Below the pieces are notes generated by a model, which did not search any database, was not told the origin of the DNA, and saw nothing but the letters and a program-made list of their open reading frames with translations. The position numbers and the translations under genes were made by a program. From Elusimicrobiota bacterium (GTDB lineage Bacteria; Elusimicrobiota; Elusimicrobia; Elusimicrobiales; UBA9959), in the NCBI GenBank assembly GCA_026388125.1, contig JAPLKJ010000256.1:1-33773 (forward strand): 33,773 bases of DNA. Reading direction: 5' to 3'. Shown here piece after piece: positions 1 through 7,145 of this stretch. Within the stretch, counting starts at the first letter, position 1. Each line of letters begins with the position of its first letter.

Positions 1-68
1 ACGGAGCGCCTGCGCTCCAGCACCGCGTCCAAAGCCAGGTTAAGTTCCTTGTCGGGCCCGGTCGTCAT
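1..68 (-). CDS. 5' end of an unidentified protein, cut by window edge
   Basis: On the minus strand an ATG at 68 opens a frame that stays open to the window edge (22 codons, beginning MTTGPDKELN). A GAGGAGAGC Shine-Dalgarno sequence lies just upstream, so the start is convincing. Too little protein is visible to name a family. It is divergent from the receiver gene at 179, and the AT-rich stretch between them (about 90-130) probably holds both promoters. Confidence 0.6.
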   Translation of the reverse strand, partial: MTTGPDKELNLALDAVLERRRS

Positions 69-114
69 CAGCTCTCCTCATGAAAAATCAAAGTTATTTG
101 AACGCTTTTTATTT

Positions 115-129
115 TATACTATTTATACA
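115..129 (+). promoter_or_regulatory. probable promoter -10 region(s) of the receiver gene
   Basis: TATACT at 115-120 and TATACA at 124-129 are two -10-like hexamers in a locally AT-rich stretch. TTGAAC at 98-103 is a possible -35 element, but its spacing (11 or 20 bases) fits neither hexamer well. The leader would be about 45-55 bases and includes the Shine-Dalgarno sequence. Confidence 0.4.
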
Positions 130-178
130 AGCAGCGGGCCCCTTAACTGTTCCGGGGCGGATGATTCGAGGAGAGGCT

Positions 179-601
179 ATGTCCAAGATCCTTGCAGTGG
201 AAGATAACCCCGCCATACTGGATTTTTACCAGGAATTTTTTTCCGACGCCGGCTTCGACGTAAAGACCGCCGACGACGCGCTAAAGGCGATAGCCGCGCA
301 GACCGAGTTCAAGGCCGACCTGATACTGCTCGACCTTAACATCCCGGAGGGCGGCGGCCTGCTGGTGTTCGAGACCCTGCGGGCCCGGCAGGACATGGTG
401 CCGATAATATTTTCCACCGGCAAGCCCGAGACCATCGTGAACCTCGCCGAGCTCCCCAACGTGAACGTCGTAAAAAAGCCCACGGCCCCCGAAGTGCTTA
501 TGGCGCTGGTCCAGAAGACCATCGCCAGCTCCAGGCCCGCCGAGCCGAAGATGAACCCGGTCCCGCCGCCCCCGCCCAGGCTGCCGCCCGGCCGGCCGTA
601 A
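179..601 (+). CDS. stand-alone CheY-like response regulator receiver with proline-rich tail
   Basis: This 140-residue protein is a single receiver domain. It starts MSKILAVEDNP with the acidic pair, has the phospho-acceptor Asp in DLILLDLNIP, a Thr in FSTGKPE and the conserved Lys in VVKKPT. After the domain comes a short tail with six consecutive prolines in place of an output domain, so it probably signals by protein contact. An in-frame ATG exists at 80, but ATG 179 is preferred because it has a GAGGAGAG Shine-Dalgarno sequence and begins exactly at the canonical first strand. No kinase is adjacent. A bidirectional terminator separates it from the convergent HD-GYP gene. Confidence 0.9.
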   Translation: MSKILAVEDNPAILDFYQEFFSDAGFDVKTADDALKAIAAQTEFKADLILLDLNIPEGGGLLVFETLRARQDMVPIIFSTGKPETIVNLAELPNVNVVKKPTAPEVLMALVQKTIASSRPAEPKMNPVPPPPPRLPPGRP

Positions 602-621
602 GAAAAATACCGTTGGAGCAG

Positions 622-664
622 TAAAAAGACCGGCGCAGCCCCTAACGGCTCCGCCGGTCTTTTC
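622..664. terminator. bidirectional intrinsic terminator
   Basis: The inverted repeat AAAAGACCGGCG / CGCCGGTCTTTT lies between the convergent receiver and HD-GYP genes. It has A/T runs on both outer sides and can serve both strands. Confidence 0.8.
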
Positions 665-678
665 AGGCGCCGCCGCCT

Positions 679-1788
679 TTACGGCTTGTTCCCGGCGGCC
701 ACTTTAATTATTTCGTGGTACATCCTCTCGAACCCCTTCACCACTTCGGGGTCGAAGGCCTTCCCGCTTTCGCTGACAATGAATTCCCGCGCCTTTTCCG
801 GCGGCCAGGCCTGCTTGTACACCCGGGGCATGCACAGCGCGTCGAACACGTCGGCCACGGCCATGATGCGCGCGTACAGCGGGATCTGCTCGCCTTTCAG
901 CCCCGCGGGGTAGCCCGTGCCGTCGAACTTCTCGTGGTGGGATTCGGCTATCTCGCAGGCTATGCGCAGCAGGTCGCTTGCCGCGTCGCTGAGGATCTTG
1001 CCGCCGTAGCCGGCGTGCTTCTTCATCTCGGCGTATTCCGTCTCGCTGAGCTTGGCCGGTTTTAAAAGTATGGCGTCCGGGATGCCAACCTTGCCGATGT
1101 CGTGCAGCGGGCTGGCGCTGCGGATGTTCTCGATCTCCTGCTCGGACAGGCCCATGCCCTCCGCTATCAGGGCGGTGTACGCGCTGACGTGCTTCAAGTG
1201 CACGGCGGTATCCTCCTGGTCCCTGTATTCCGCCGTCATGGCCAGCCGGTAAATGGTCTCCAGCTGCGCCTGGTACAGGCGCTCGTAGAGCCGGGCGTTC
1301 TCTATGGCCGAGGCCGCTATGGAGCTGATAAGCTGCAGCACGCCCTCGTCGTCGGAGTCGAACGCCCCAGCGTTCTTGTTGATGGCCTCGAACACGCCCA
1401 TTATATTGCCGCCCGCGTCCTTAAGGGGCACGGCAAGTATGCTGCGGGTGCGGTACCCGGTAATAAGGTCTATCTCGCGGTTGAACTGGGGGGAGCCGTA
1501 AGCGTCGCCGATATTGATGATGCGGTCTTTGGTGGCCACCTCGCCGGCTATGCCCTTGCCGCTCGGCATGCGTATCTCGCTGTCCTGAATACCCTGCGCC
1601 ACCTTGGACCAGAGCTCGTCGGTCTTTTTATCCAGGATAAAAACGGTGCAGCGGTCGCAGTCCAGCGCTTTTTTCAGCTGGGCCGCTATCAACTCGAGCA
1701 GCTTGCCCAGGCGGGTTTCCTTGTACACCACTTCGCCGAACTGCAGCAGCAGGTTCAGCCGGTTCCGCAGTTTTTCCGTTTCGGTCAT
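679..1788 (-). CDS. GAF-HD-GYP protein, probable cyclic-di-GMP phosphodiesterase
   Basis: The N-terminal half (residues about 10-165) is a GAF sensor domain that starts after a short helix. The C-terminal half is an HD-GYP domain, which hydrolyses cyclic di-GMP. It contains the HDIGK metal-binding pair, HHEKFDGTGYP and a DVFDAL segment, all typical of catalytically competent members. There is no signal peptide or membrane segment, so it is cytoplasmic and probably senses a small ligand through the GAF domain. ATG 1788 is chosen. A TTG three codons upstream is also possible, and neither has a clear Shine-Dalgarno sequence. The upstream leader contains a strong GC hairpin. Confidence 0.92.
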   Translation of the reverse strand: MTETEKLRNRLNLLLQFGEVVYKETRLGKLLELIAAQLKKALDCDRCTVFILDKKTDELWSKVAQGIQDSEIRMPSGKGIAGEVATKDRIINIGDAYGSPQFNREIDLITGYRTRSILAVPLKDAGGNIMGVFEAINKNAGAFDSDDEGVLQLISSIAASAIENARLYERLYQAQLETIYRLAMTAEYRDQEDTAVHLKHVSAYTALIAEGMGLSEQEIENIRSASPLHDIGKVGIPDAILLKPAKLSETEYAEMKKHAGYGGKILSDAASDLLRIACEIAESHHEKFDGTGYPAGLKGEQIPLYARIMAVADVFDALCMPRVYKQAWPPEKAREFIVSESGKAFDPEVVKGFERMYHEIIKVAAGNKP

Positions 1789-1816
1789 AGGCAGCAAAGC
1801 CGTTCGGTCAGGGCCC

Positions 1817-1839
1817 GGGGCCCTCCGCCTCCGGGCCCC
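1817..1839 (-). promoter_or_regulatory. GC-rich stem-loop in the leader of the HD-GYP gene
   Basis: Perfect 7-bp arms GGGGCCC/GGGCCCC enclose a 9-base loop that on the transcribed (minus) strand reads GGAGGCGGA. The stem lies between the TAGAAT promoter (1860-1865) and the ATG at 1788. It has no T-tract, so it is not an obvious terminator. A role in translation control is inference. Confidence 0.4.
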
Positions 1840-1859
1840 GCGTTATTCCTTCCCCGTCT

Positions 1860-1897
1860 ATTCTACCAAAACAAAACCGCCGGGCCATCCCGGCGGC
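1860..1897 (-). promoter_or_regulatory. terminator-promoter module between PLD gene and HD-GYP gene
   Basis: Read on the minus strand, a CCGCCGGG/CCCGGCGG hairpin ends the phospholipase-D-family gene. Its T-rich tail runs straight into TTTTGGTAGAATA, an extended -10 (TG-N-TAGAAT) for the HD-GYP gene. The same join recurs near 30882 and, in degraded form, near 10840 and 24680. Confidence 0.65.
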
Positions 1898-1921
1898 GCG
1901 GCGGCAGCGCGGACAGGCGCT

Positions 1922-3532
1922 TTAAAGGAGCCCGCCGAACTGATCGGAGATATGGTCCATCAGGCTGGGCGAGTAGTGGGTAATGCGCTCGCTCTGCGGG
2001 ATGTCCGCGCCGAACAGCCGCGTCTCTATGTCCGTGGCCACCGCGGCGTCGTTGATCACCAGGTTCAGCTCGTCGTTGTTCTTCATGCTGCGGGTATCCA
2101 GGTTCGAAGAGCCGAACGTGGCCCAGACGCTGTCTATGGCCGTCACTTTCAAATGCGCCATGCGGCCTTTATATTCGTATATCTCCACCCCTGCCTTGAT
2201 CAGCTTAGGGTAGTTGGCCCGGGCCGCGCTCTGCACCAGCGGGATATTGTTCTCCTTCGGGAAAACAAGCTGCACTTTTACCCCGCGCCGGGCGGCGGCG
2301 CGCAGGGCGTTGATCACGTCCTTGTCGGTGAAATAAGGAGTGGCTATGCGCACGGTCTTCTGCGCGGTGCCGATAGCGCGCAGGTACACGGCCTTGATGT
2401 TCTGGTCGTTGCGGCCGATATGCCCCACCACCTGGGTCTCTGCGCCGTCCGCGGCCTCCGCCAGCGCCGGGAAAAGGTCCTCCGCCGGCGAATAGCTGCC
2501 GCCGGCGTTCTTCCAGCGCTCCAGGAAAGCTTCCTGCAGCCTGGCCACGGCCGGGCCTATCACGAGGGTCTGCTGGTCGTGCCATTTTTCCTGGTAGTCG
2601 AGGCCGATGTTCATCCCGCCGGTGAAGGCGGTCTTGCCGTCTATCACTATCACCTTGCGGTGGTCCAGGTGGCCTTCGAAATGCGCCGACGGCTCCTTTA
2701 CTATCACGGCAGCGCCGCTCGCGCGCAGCGAGGCTATAAGCTTCTGCAATTCCGGCTCATGCTCGGCCTTGGAGCCGCGCTCGTCGATAAGGAAGCGCAC
2801 GGCCACGCCGGCCCTGGCCTTGGCGGAAAGCACATTGGCCAGCCCCCAGCCTATCTTATCGGCCTGGAGATGGAAGATCTCTATATGTATGGACTTGGCG
2901 GCGGCCTGCAGTACCGGCCCGGCGGCGGGCATCACTTCGCGCCCGTCTATAAGGAACTTGATATAGTTGCGGCCGGCGGAGGAAGTCTCGGTAACGGCGT
3001 CCACGTACCGGCGCATGCCCTGCCAGTCGCCGGGCACCACGGTGGCGCGGTACTTGTCCGCCAGGTTGCTTATATCCTTGTACCAGCCTACGGAACGGCT
3101 GAGCTGGCCGTGGTCCAGGCGGTAATACACATAGTCGAAGGCAGCGGCGTCGGGGGCCGACCCCAGCACGCGCAGAATGGCTTTTTCGAGGTCAGGCTGG
3201 TCCCAGTTATTGCCGTCGGAATTATTCTGGTCGGGATGCGAATCGTTGATCAGGGTCTTCAGCATCTGGATCTTCTGGCCGGGAGAGGCCGCGGCCAGGG
3301 CCTCGTCCGTCAGCTTCATTATTTTCTGGGATTCCCTGCTCGCGGAGGATTTTTCCGCGCCGCCGCCGGGAACGGCCGGCGGGGTTAGAGGTACGGCCGC
3401 GCGCGCGCTGCCGGGGTCGGAAAGCAGTTCCGCGTAGGCGGCGCTTTGGGAATAGGCGGCAGGCGAAGAAATTAAAGGGAAGAGAAGGCTGAACAGGATC
3501 ACGGCAGGGCGGTTACTTTTTTCATTTAGCAT
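1922..3532 (-). CDS. secreted phospholipase D / cardiolipin synthase family protein
   Basis: This 536-residue protein has a Sec signal peptide (residues 1-28, hydrophobic core ending in AYS). It has two HxKxxxxD catalytic motifs: HRKVIVID near residue 290 and HLKVTAID near residue 459, each followed by the usual G/S-rich segment. Paired HKD motifs define phospholipase D and cardiolipin synthase enzymes, which exchange phosphodiester head groups. Bacterial cardiolipin synthases normally start with two membrane helices. This one has a cleavable signal and an N-terminal region of about 130 residues that I do not recognise, so it probably works in the periplasm or outside. The chosen ATG lies six bases after TATACT; a longer in-frame start (3574) is rejected because it precedes the signal peptide and promoter. 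Confidence 0.88.
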   Translation of the reverse strand: MLNEKSNRPAVILFSLLFPLISSPAAYSQSAAYAELLSDPGSARAAVPLTPPAVPGGGAEKSSASRESQKIMKLTDEALAAASPGQKIQMLKTLINDSHPDQNNSDGNNWDQPDLEKAILRVLGSAPDAAAFDYVYYRLDHGQLSRSVGWYKDISNLADKYRATVVPGDWQGMRRYVDAVTETSSAGRNYIKFLIDGREVMPAAGPVLQAAAKSIHIEIFHLQADKIGWGLANVLSAKARAGVAVRFLIDERGSKAEHEPELQKLIASLRASGAAVIVKEPSAHFEGHLDHRKVIVIDGKTAFTGGMNIGLDYQEKWHDQQTLVIGPAVARLQEAFLERWKNAGGSYSPAEDLFPALAEAADGAETQVVGHIGRNDQNIKAVYLRAIGTAQKTVRIATPYFTDKDVINALRAAARRGVKVQLVFPKENNIPLVQSAARANYPKLIKAGVEIYEYKGRMAHLKVTAIDSVWATFGSSNLDTRSMKNNDELNLVINDAAVATDIETRLFGADIPQSERITHYSPSLMDHISDQFGGLL

Positions 3533-3538
3533 ACCTAT

Positions 3539-3544
3539 AGTATA
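3539..3544 (-). promoter_or_regulatory. -10 element TATACT, six bases before the ATG of the PLD gene
   Basis: On the minus strand TATACT is followed by ATAGGT and then the ATG. The usual start point about seven bases after the hexamer would be the A of the ATG, giving a leaderless mRNA. No Shine-Dalgarno sequence is present. Confidence 0.6.
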
Positions 3545-3647
3545 GCCGGCCCGGGGGCCGGGCACGAGGGTCAAAGGTATTAATTGTTCCGGTCTTTGGC
3601 CTGCCGGGCCGTAGGCCCATGGGCCCGCCAGCGCCGCCGCCGGCCGC

Positions 3648-4274
3648 TCAGTGGAAGAAGGCTTTCTTCGCGCCGTCTATGATGAACTGCACGGCGGTGG
3701 CGGCCAGCATCAGGCCCATAAGGCGCGTGGTGATGTTCATGGCTATGGGATTGATCTTGGGCGCCTTTTTTATGGCGATGCGGAAAATAAGGTAACTGGC
3801 GAACCCCACCAGCAGGAACAGCAGGAACAGCACGCCGTCGTAAACAAGGTTCTTGGCCCTGGATTCCAGCAGGATGGCGGTGGTGATGGCGCCGGGGCCG
3901 GAAAGCATGGGGATGGCCAGCGGCGTTATGGAGATGTCGGCCTTGGCTATGCCCTCTATCTTTTCTTCCTCGGTCTCCTGCACGCCCGAGCGCTTGGCGC
4001 GCAGGTTGTCCAGCGAGACCAGCAGCAGCAGCAGGCCGCCGGCCATCTGGAAAGCGGCTATGGTTATGCCGAAAACGGAGAACAGCGTATTGCCGGTGGC
4101 CGCGAAAACGATGAGCACGCCGGTGGCGGTGAAGCAGGCCGTGCGTGCCATCCTCACGCGCTCGGCCTCGGTATTGTCCGGGGTCATGGCGAAAAAAGTA
4201 GGCACGGCGGCCAGCGGGTTGATGATCGCGAACAGCGACCCCGCGCTCATCAGCGCGAAATTAAGTATTTCCAT
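3648..4274 (-). CDS. MarC/UPF0056 family integral membrane protein
   Basis: This 208-residue polytopic inner-membrane protein has about six hydrophobic segments. It shows the MarC family signature regions: AIINPLAAVPTFFAMT near the N-terminus and PLAIPMLSGPGAITTAIL in the middle. The family is widespread and its biochemical role remains unsettled; older links to multiple antibiotic resistance are not well supported. Length and topology fit a complete protein. The ATG at 4274 is preceded only by TATACT and a six-base gap, so translation is probably leaderless. A perfect 28-bp inverted repeat lies just upstream, between it and the arrestin-like gene. Confidence 0.93.
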   Translation of the reverse strand: MEILNFALMSAGSLFAIINPLAAVPTFFAMTPDNTEAERVRMARTACFTATGVLIVFAATGNTLFSVFGITIAAFQMAGGLLLLLVSLDNLRAKRSGVQETEEEKIEGIAKADISITPLAIPMLSGPGAITTAILLESRAKNLVYDGVLFLLFLLVGFASYLIFRIAIKKAPKINPIAMNITTRLMGLMLAATAVQFIIDGAKKAFFH

Positions 4275-4280
4275 CCCGTA

Positions 4281-4286
4281 AGTATA
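4281..4286 (-). promoter_or_regulatory. -10 element TATACT, six bases before the ATG of the marC-like gene
   Basis: Read on the minus strand: TATACT, TACGGG, ATG. The spacing is identical to that of the PLD gene. No Shine-Dalgarno sequence is present. Confidence 0.6.
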
Positions 4287-4303
4287 TAAATTTACCGGCC
4301 CGG

Positions 4304-4383
4304 GGGGACGTATTTGACTTTTTGACTATTTACAGCAGAAACGTAACTCCGCCCCAAATAGTCAAAAAGTCAAATACGTCCCC
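4304..4383. repeat. 80-bp palindromic element, GGGGAC type 1, complete copy
   Basis: Perfect 28-bp inverted arms begin GGGGACGTATTTGACTTTTT and close with the complement ending CAAATACGTCCCC. They enclose a 24-base loop. The element sits six bases from the stop codon of the arrestin-like gene and just upstream of the MarC promoter. It is the best-preserved copy of a repeat found in fragments elsewhere in the window. It contains no ORF and resembles a REP- or MITE-type element. Confidence 0.85.
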
Positions 4384-4388
4384 TGCCT

Positions 4389-4904
4389 TCACTGGTCCAC
4401 CGCTATGCGCTGGCTGGAGGACAGGTCCACGCCTTCCGCGTCCAGCCGCACTTCTATCCGCCACGAAATACTCCGCCCGGCGCCGCTCAGCATGCCCAGC
4501 GCCTGCCCCAGCATGGAGTCGGACCCCGCCTCCGCCCGCCCGCCGGGCACGAGGATCTTGAAATCGTACCGGGCGGTGGAGCCGGCGGGATAGACCTTGG
4601 CATGCTCCAGCGTCTGGCCGGTCCTGGAGAGCTCGCGGGTGTGCGTGGTGCTCCTGCCATTATAGCCGCGTTCCCGGATAACCTCCGTGGCCACCAGGGC
4701 CGCGCTGAGGTTGTTGCCGCGCACTTCCTGGCGGGTGACCATTTCGAAAGAGCCTTCTATCGTCTCGCCCGACGCGAAGGACGTCCGCGGCAGCGAAATA
4801 ATGATGCTGCCTTTAAGATACTGCACCAGGTAATACCCGCCCGCCACGCCGAGCCCCGCTACGGCGCCAACTATCAGAAGAACGTTGATCGGATCGGACC
4901 CCAT
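4389..4904 (-). CDS. membrane-anchored arrestin-fold (Spo0M-like) protein
   Basis: This 171-residue protein has one N-terminal membrane helix (residues about 6-28). A beta-rich domain follows. It resembles the arrestin-like N-terminal fold of Spo0M and related proteins, with a segment like SFASGETIEGSFEM and later YPAGSTARYDFKILVP. The match is by pattern, so the family call is moderate. Start choice: GTG 4910 is in frame, but ATG 4904 has GGAGGTG seven bases upstream. A TATAAT hexamer near 4938-4943 is a plausible -10. Downstream the transcript meets the type 1 palindrome, which may act as its end. Confidence 0.6.
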   Translation of the reverse strand: MGSDPINVLLIVGAVAGLGVAGGYYLVQYLKGSIIISLPRTSFASGETIEGSFEMVTRQEVRGNNLSAALVATEVIRERGYNGRSTTHTRELSRTGQTLEHAKVYPAGSTARYDFKILVPGGRAEAGSDSMLGQALGMLSGAGRSISWRIEVRLDAEGVDLSSSQRIAVDQ

Positions 4905-4978
4905 ATGCACCTCCGCCGGAAAATATACCGCTGACGATATTATACAAAGCCGCTCCGGGCCTTACGCCCGGCGTCCGC

Positions 4979-5485
4979 CTATTTCGGGCCGGCCGGCGGC
5001 GCTTTGTACGGGTTCAGGACGTTCCCGGTAAAGTACCGGTAGCCCAGTTTCGCAAAAGCTCCCATCAGGGCGGCCAGCAGCGTGCCCAGCGCGCTCAGCA
5101 GGCCGAAGGCCCCGCCCCACCCGGGCCCCTTGGGATCGAGGTTGAACTGCGCGGCGACCGCGAACACCAGGTACGCGGCCGCCGCCGCCAGCGCGGAACT
5201 CAGGCCCTGCTTTGCCGCGTCGGCAAAACCCGCCGGCCTGCTGGTAAGCCAGAAGGCCGTAAGGAAGCACAGCGAAGAGCCGAACAGGAACAGCACATAC
5301 AGCGCGGTGCCGAAGTAATCCGGCCAGGTGAGCGTATACGCGTCGAACCGCGGCGAAGCCGCGGCGGCGGCGCTCTCCAGGGTGGCCGCCCAGATAGGGA
5401 TGGTCCACAAAGCTCCGCGCAGCGCCGCGGCGCGGTGAACGCACCGGCAGCAGGCTCTTTCCGCGCTGGTTCCGTTGTTATTCAT
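4979..5485 (-). CDS. hypothetical membrane protein with about four helices
   Basis: This 168-residue protein has a short Cys-containing cytoplasmic N-terminus (ACCRCVH). Hydrophobic segments follow at residues about 57-80, 95-113 and 125-146, with a Pro/Ala-rich tail. I do not recognise a family. The ATG has GAGGAAG eight bases upstream, and TTGCTATTAT upstream matches the extended -10 pattern seen at other genes here. An overlapping reading frame (5444-4962) lacks membrane character and is rejected. It may be cotranscribed with the M50-like gene 138 bases upstream, but the intervening promoter-like motif argues for its own unit. Confidence 0.65.
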   Translation of the reverse strand: MNNNGTSAERACCRCVHRAAALRGALWTIPIWAATLESAAAAASPRFDAYTLTWPDYFGTALYVLFLFGSSLCFLTAFWLTSRPAGFADAAKQGLSSALAAAAAYLVFAVAAQFNLDPKGPGWGGAFGLLSALGTLLAALMGAFAKLGYRYFTGNVLNPYKAPPAGPK

Positions 5486-5623
5486 AGCTTCCTCTGCTCC
5501 GGCCGATAAAAAATAATAGCAAGTTATTGCACTTCCGGTTCAGTTTCAATGCCCGCATCATCCAAGCCGCTAAGGCCAGTTAAAACCGCCCGGAACATTT
5601 TACTCCACAAAATTCTCAGTGAA

Positions 5624-6472
5624 CTATTCTTCCGCGGAAGGTTCGGGGCAGCGGCGCAGCAGGAACCAGGAATAAAATACCGCCACGAACCCCCAGGCCG
5701 CTTTCCCGAGCAGCAGATAGCGGTCCGCCGCCTGCCTTGCCGTCCAGCCCGAGCCGGCCACCAGGCGCGCGATATCCTGCCCGGCCACCTGCGGATCGGA
5801 AATATCAATGCCGTAGATGCCGTTCACGGGATCCGCCCCGGCTTTAAGCCAGAAGTGCCAGGCGGCCGCCAGCGAGCAGGCCGCCGCCGCCATTACCGGG
5901 TATCTGAACCAGTCCCAGCGCCAGCCGGCGGGGCCGGGGTAATAGAAGGCCGCTATAAGGACGGCCGGAAAAATAAATTCCCCGGCGTGGCCCCCGAAAA
6001 GCAGATACGCATGGAATTCTTTCGGGCTGGCGCTGAACTGGAGATAAAGGAACCCGCAGATAAGCAGCGCGCTGCAGAAAAGCAGCAGCGGGTTGCGGTT
6101 CGTGACCGCCTGCCAGGCCAGCCAGACCAGGACCCCGGCTACCAGCGCGCTTAAAAAAAGCGACGGGGCATAATCCGTAACGGCCACGCCGGCTATTACG
6201 GGGAACGACCAGCGCCCGGCCAGCCAGGACACCAGCGAGTGCCCCAGTTCATGGCACATAACATGGAACGGGAACCCGATGGTAGGCCAGAGATCCTTAA
6301 GCAGCCAGCCGGCGGCCAGGGCCGTCGGCACCGCCCAGGGGCTTGAGCGGAAGACAGGCGCCGCGCCGCCCTGGGCGGCACCGCCGATGGAGAGCCCGCC
6401 GCCGGACTGCGCTACGATCCGGTAAAGATAGAAAGCGATAGCAAGAGCCAGCAGGCATATGAAAGCTATCAT
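5624..6472 (-). CDS. polytopic membrane protein with HELGH zinc-protease motif (M50-like)
   Basis: This 282-residue multi-spanning protein has H74-E-L-G-H78 inside a hydrophobic stretch (FHVMCHELGHSLVSWLAG). That arrangement is typical of M50 site-2-type intramembrane metalloproteases and of the M50B-like family. The second motif of S2P proteases (NPDG-like) is not obvious. The segment FGGHAGEFIFPA may be its counterpart, so proteolytic activity is likely but unproven. No PDZ domain is present. The start is ATG 6472, with GGGAG about 12 bases upstream, which is rather far. Confidence 0.6.
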   Translation of the reverse strand: MIAFICLLALAIAFYLYRIVAQSGGGLSIGGAAQGGAAPVFRSSPWAVPTALAAGWLLKDLWPTIGFPFHVMCHELGHSLVSWLAGRWSFPVIAGVAVTDYAPSLFLSALVAGVLVWLAWQAVTNRNPLLLFCSALLICGFLYLQFSASPKEFHAYLLFGGHAGEFIFPAVLIAAFYYPGPAGWRWDWFRYPVMAAAACSLAAAWHFWLKAGADPVNGIYGIDISDPQVAGQDIARLVAGSGWTARQAADRYLLLGKAAWGFVAVFYSWFLLRRCPEPSAEE

Positions 6473-6617
6473 AGGGACCGTGACTCCCGTTTCGGCCGGC
6501 CCGGTGGCGCTTTGTGCGGGGCTATGATGCTCCGGGCAGTGTAAGTTTCGTTTATATCCATATCGGCCAGGAAGTTAACGGCCGTTCCCCCTTAGTTCAA
6601 ATATTCGGCTCAGGCCG

Positions 6618-7109
6618 TTATTCCGTTTTCTGGACTTTCCGGCTTTTGGGGATGCAGGCCTCGTTTATACTGGTTTCCCGCCGCTTCTTTTCCGCGGCAA
6701 GGACCTTGAGCGCTCTTTTCCATTTAGCCGCGCATTTAGGGGCGCAGGCTGCGGGATACGCGGGGCCGCTCTGGCAGCAATCATAAAGCTTTTTTTTCGC
6801 TTCCTCTATTTTCTGTTCGAGCGCTTTCTTTTCTTCAGCCCGCGCCTGCTCCGCTCCGCGGCAGGCCAGCAGTTCGTCGCAGGTCAAAAGGCCCTCGTAG
6901 AAGGGAAGCTCCGGGCCGGGCGTGTATTTCAGTTCCCGGCACCTGGGCGTGGCAGGCTTCAGCTTGATCAGATAATACGGCCGCTGGAAGCCGCCCACAT
7001 ATTTTACGCAGAAACAGCGGTCCTGCCGTTCAGGCTCCTCGTCGGCGGCCTGCTGTCCGGCTGCCGCCTGCAGCAGGCCGGCGGCCAGGATGAACAATAC
7101 CTTGTACAT
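6618..7109 (-). CDS. secreted cysteine-rich protein with coiled-coil segment
   Basis: This 163-residue protein has a clear Sec signal peptide (residues 1-18). The mature part has about 12 cysteines, including CFC, DCC and C-x3-C pairs, suggesting disulfides or metal binding outside the cytoplasm. A charged helix of about 30 residues (residues 85-115, rich in E/K/A) looks like a coiled coil. I recognise no family. The ATG has a strong GGAGGAAA Shine-Dalgarno sequence. The gene follows the PhzF-family gene by 36 bases, and part of that gap is a GGGGAC repeat fragment. Confidence 0.7.
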   Translation of the reverse strand: MYKVLFILAAGLLQAAAGQQAADEEPERQDRCFCVKYVGGFQRPYYLIKLKPATPRCRELKYTPGPELPFYEGLLTCDELLACRGAEQARAEEKKALEQKIEEAKKKLYDCCQSGPAYPAACAPKCAAKWKRALKVLAAEKKRRETSINEACIPKSRKVQKTE

Positions 7110-7124
7110 TTTCCTCCGGAACCG

Positions 7125-7139
7125 GTCAAATACGTCCCC
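7125..7139. repeat. GGGGAC type 1 fragment
   Basis: GTCAAATACGTCCCC matches the outer end of the 4304-4383 palindrome. It lies between the PhzF stop codon and the Shine-Dalgarno sequence of the next gene. Confidence 0.6.
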
Positions 7140-7145
7140 GCCCCT

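Noticed and set aside
1604-3388. 594-codon open frame on the plus strand
   Set aside because: It is antisense to both the HD-GYP and PLD-family genes, whose catalytic motifs are intact. It has no family features of its own.
4304-4383. Inverted repeat considered as insertion-sequence ends
   Set aside because: Only 24 bases separate the arms, no transposase gene is present and no target duplication is evident. REP/MITE-type is the better description.
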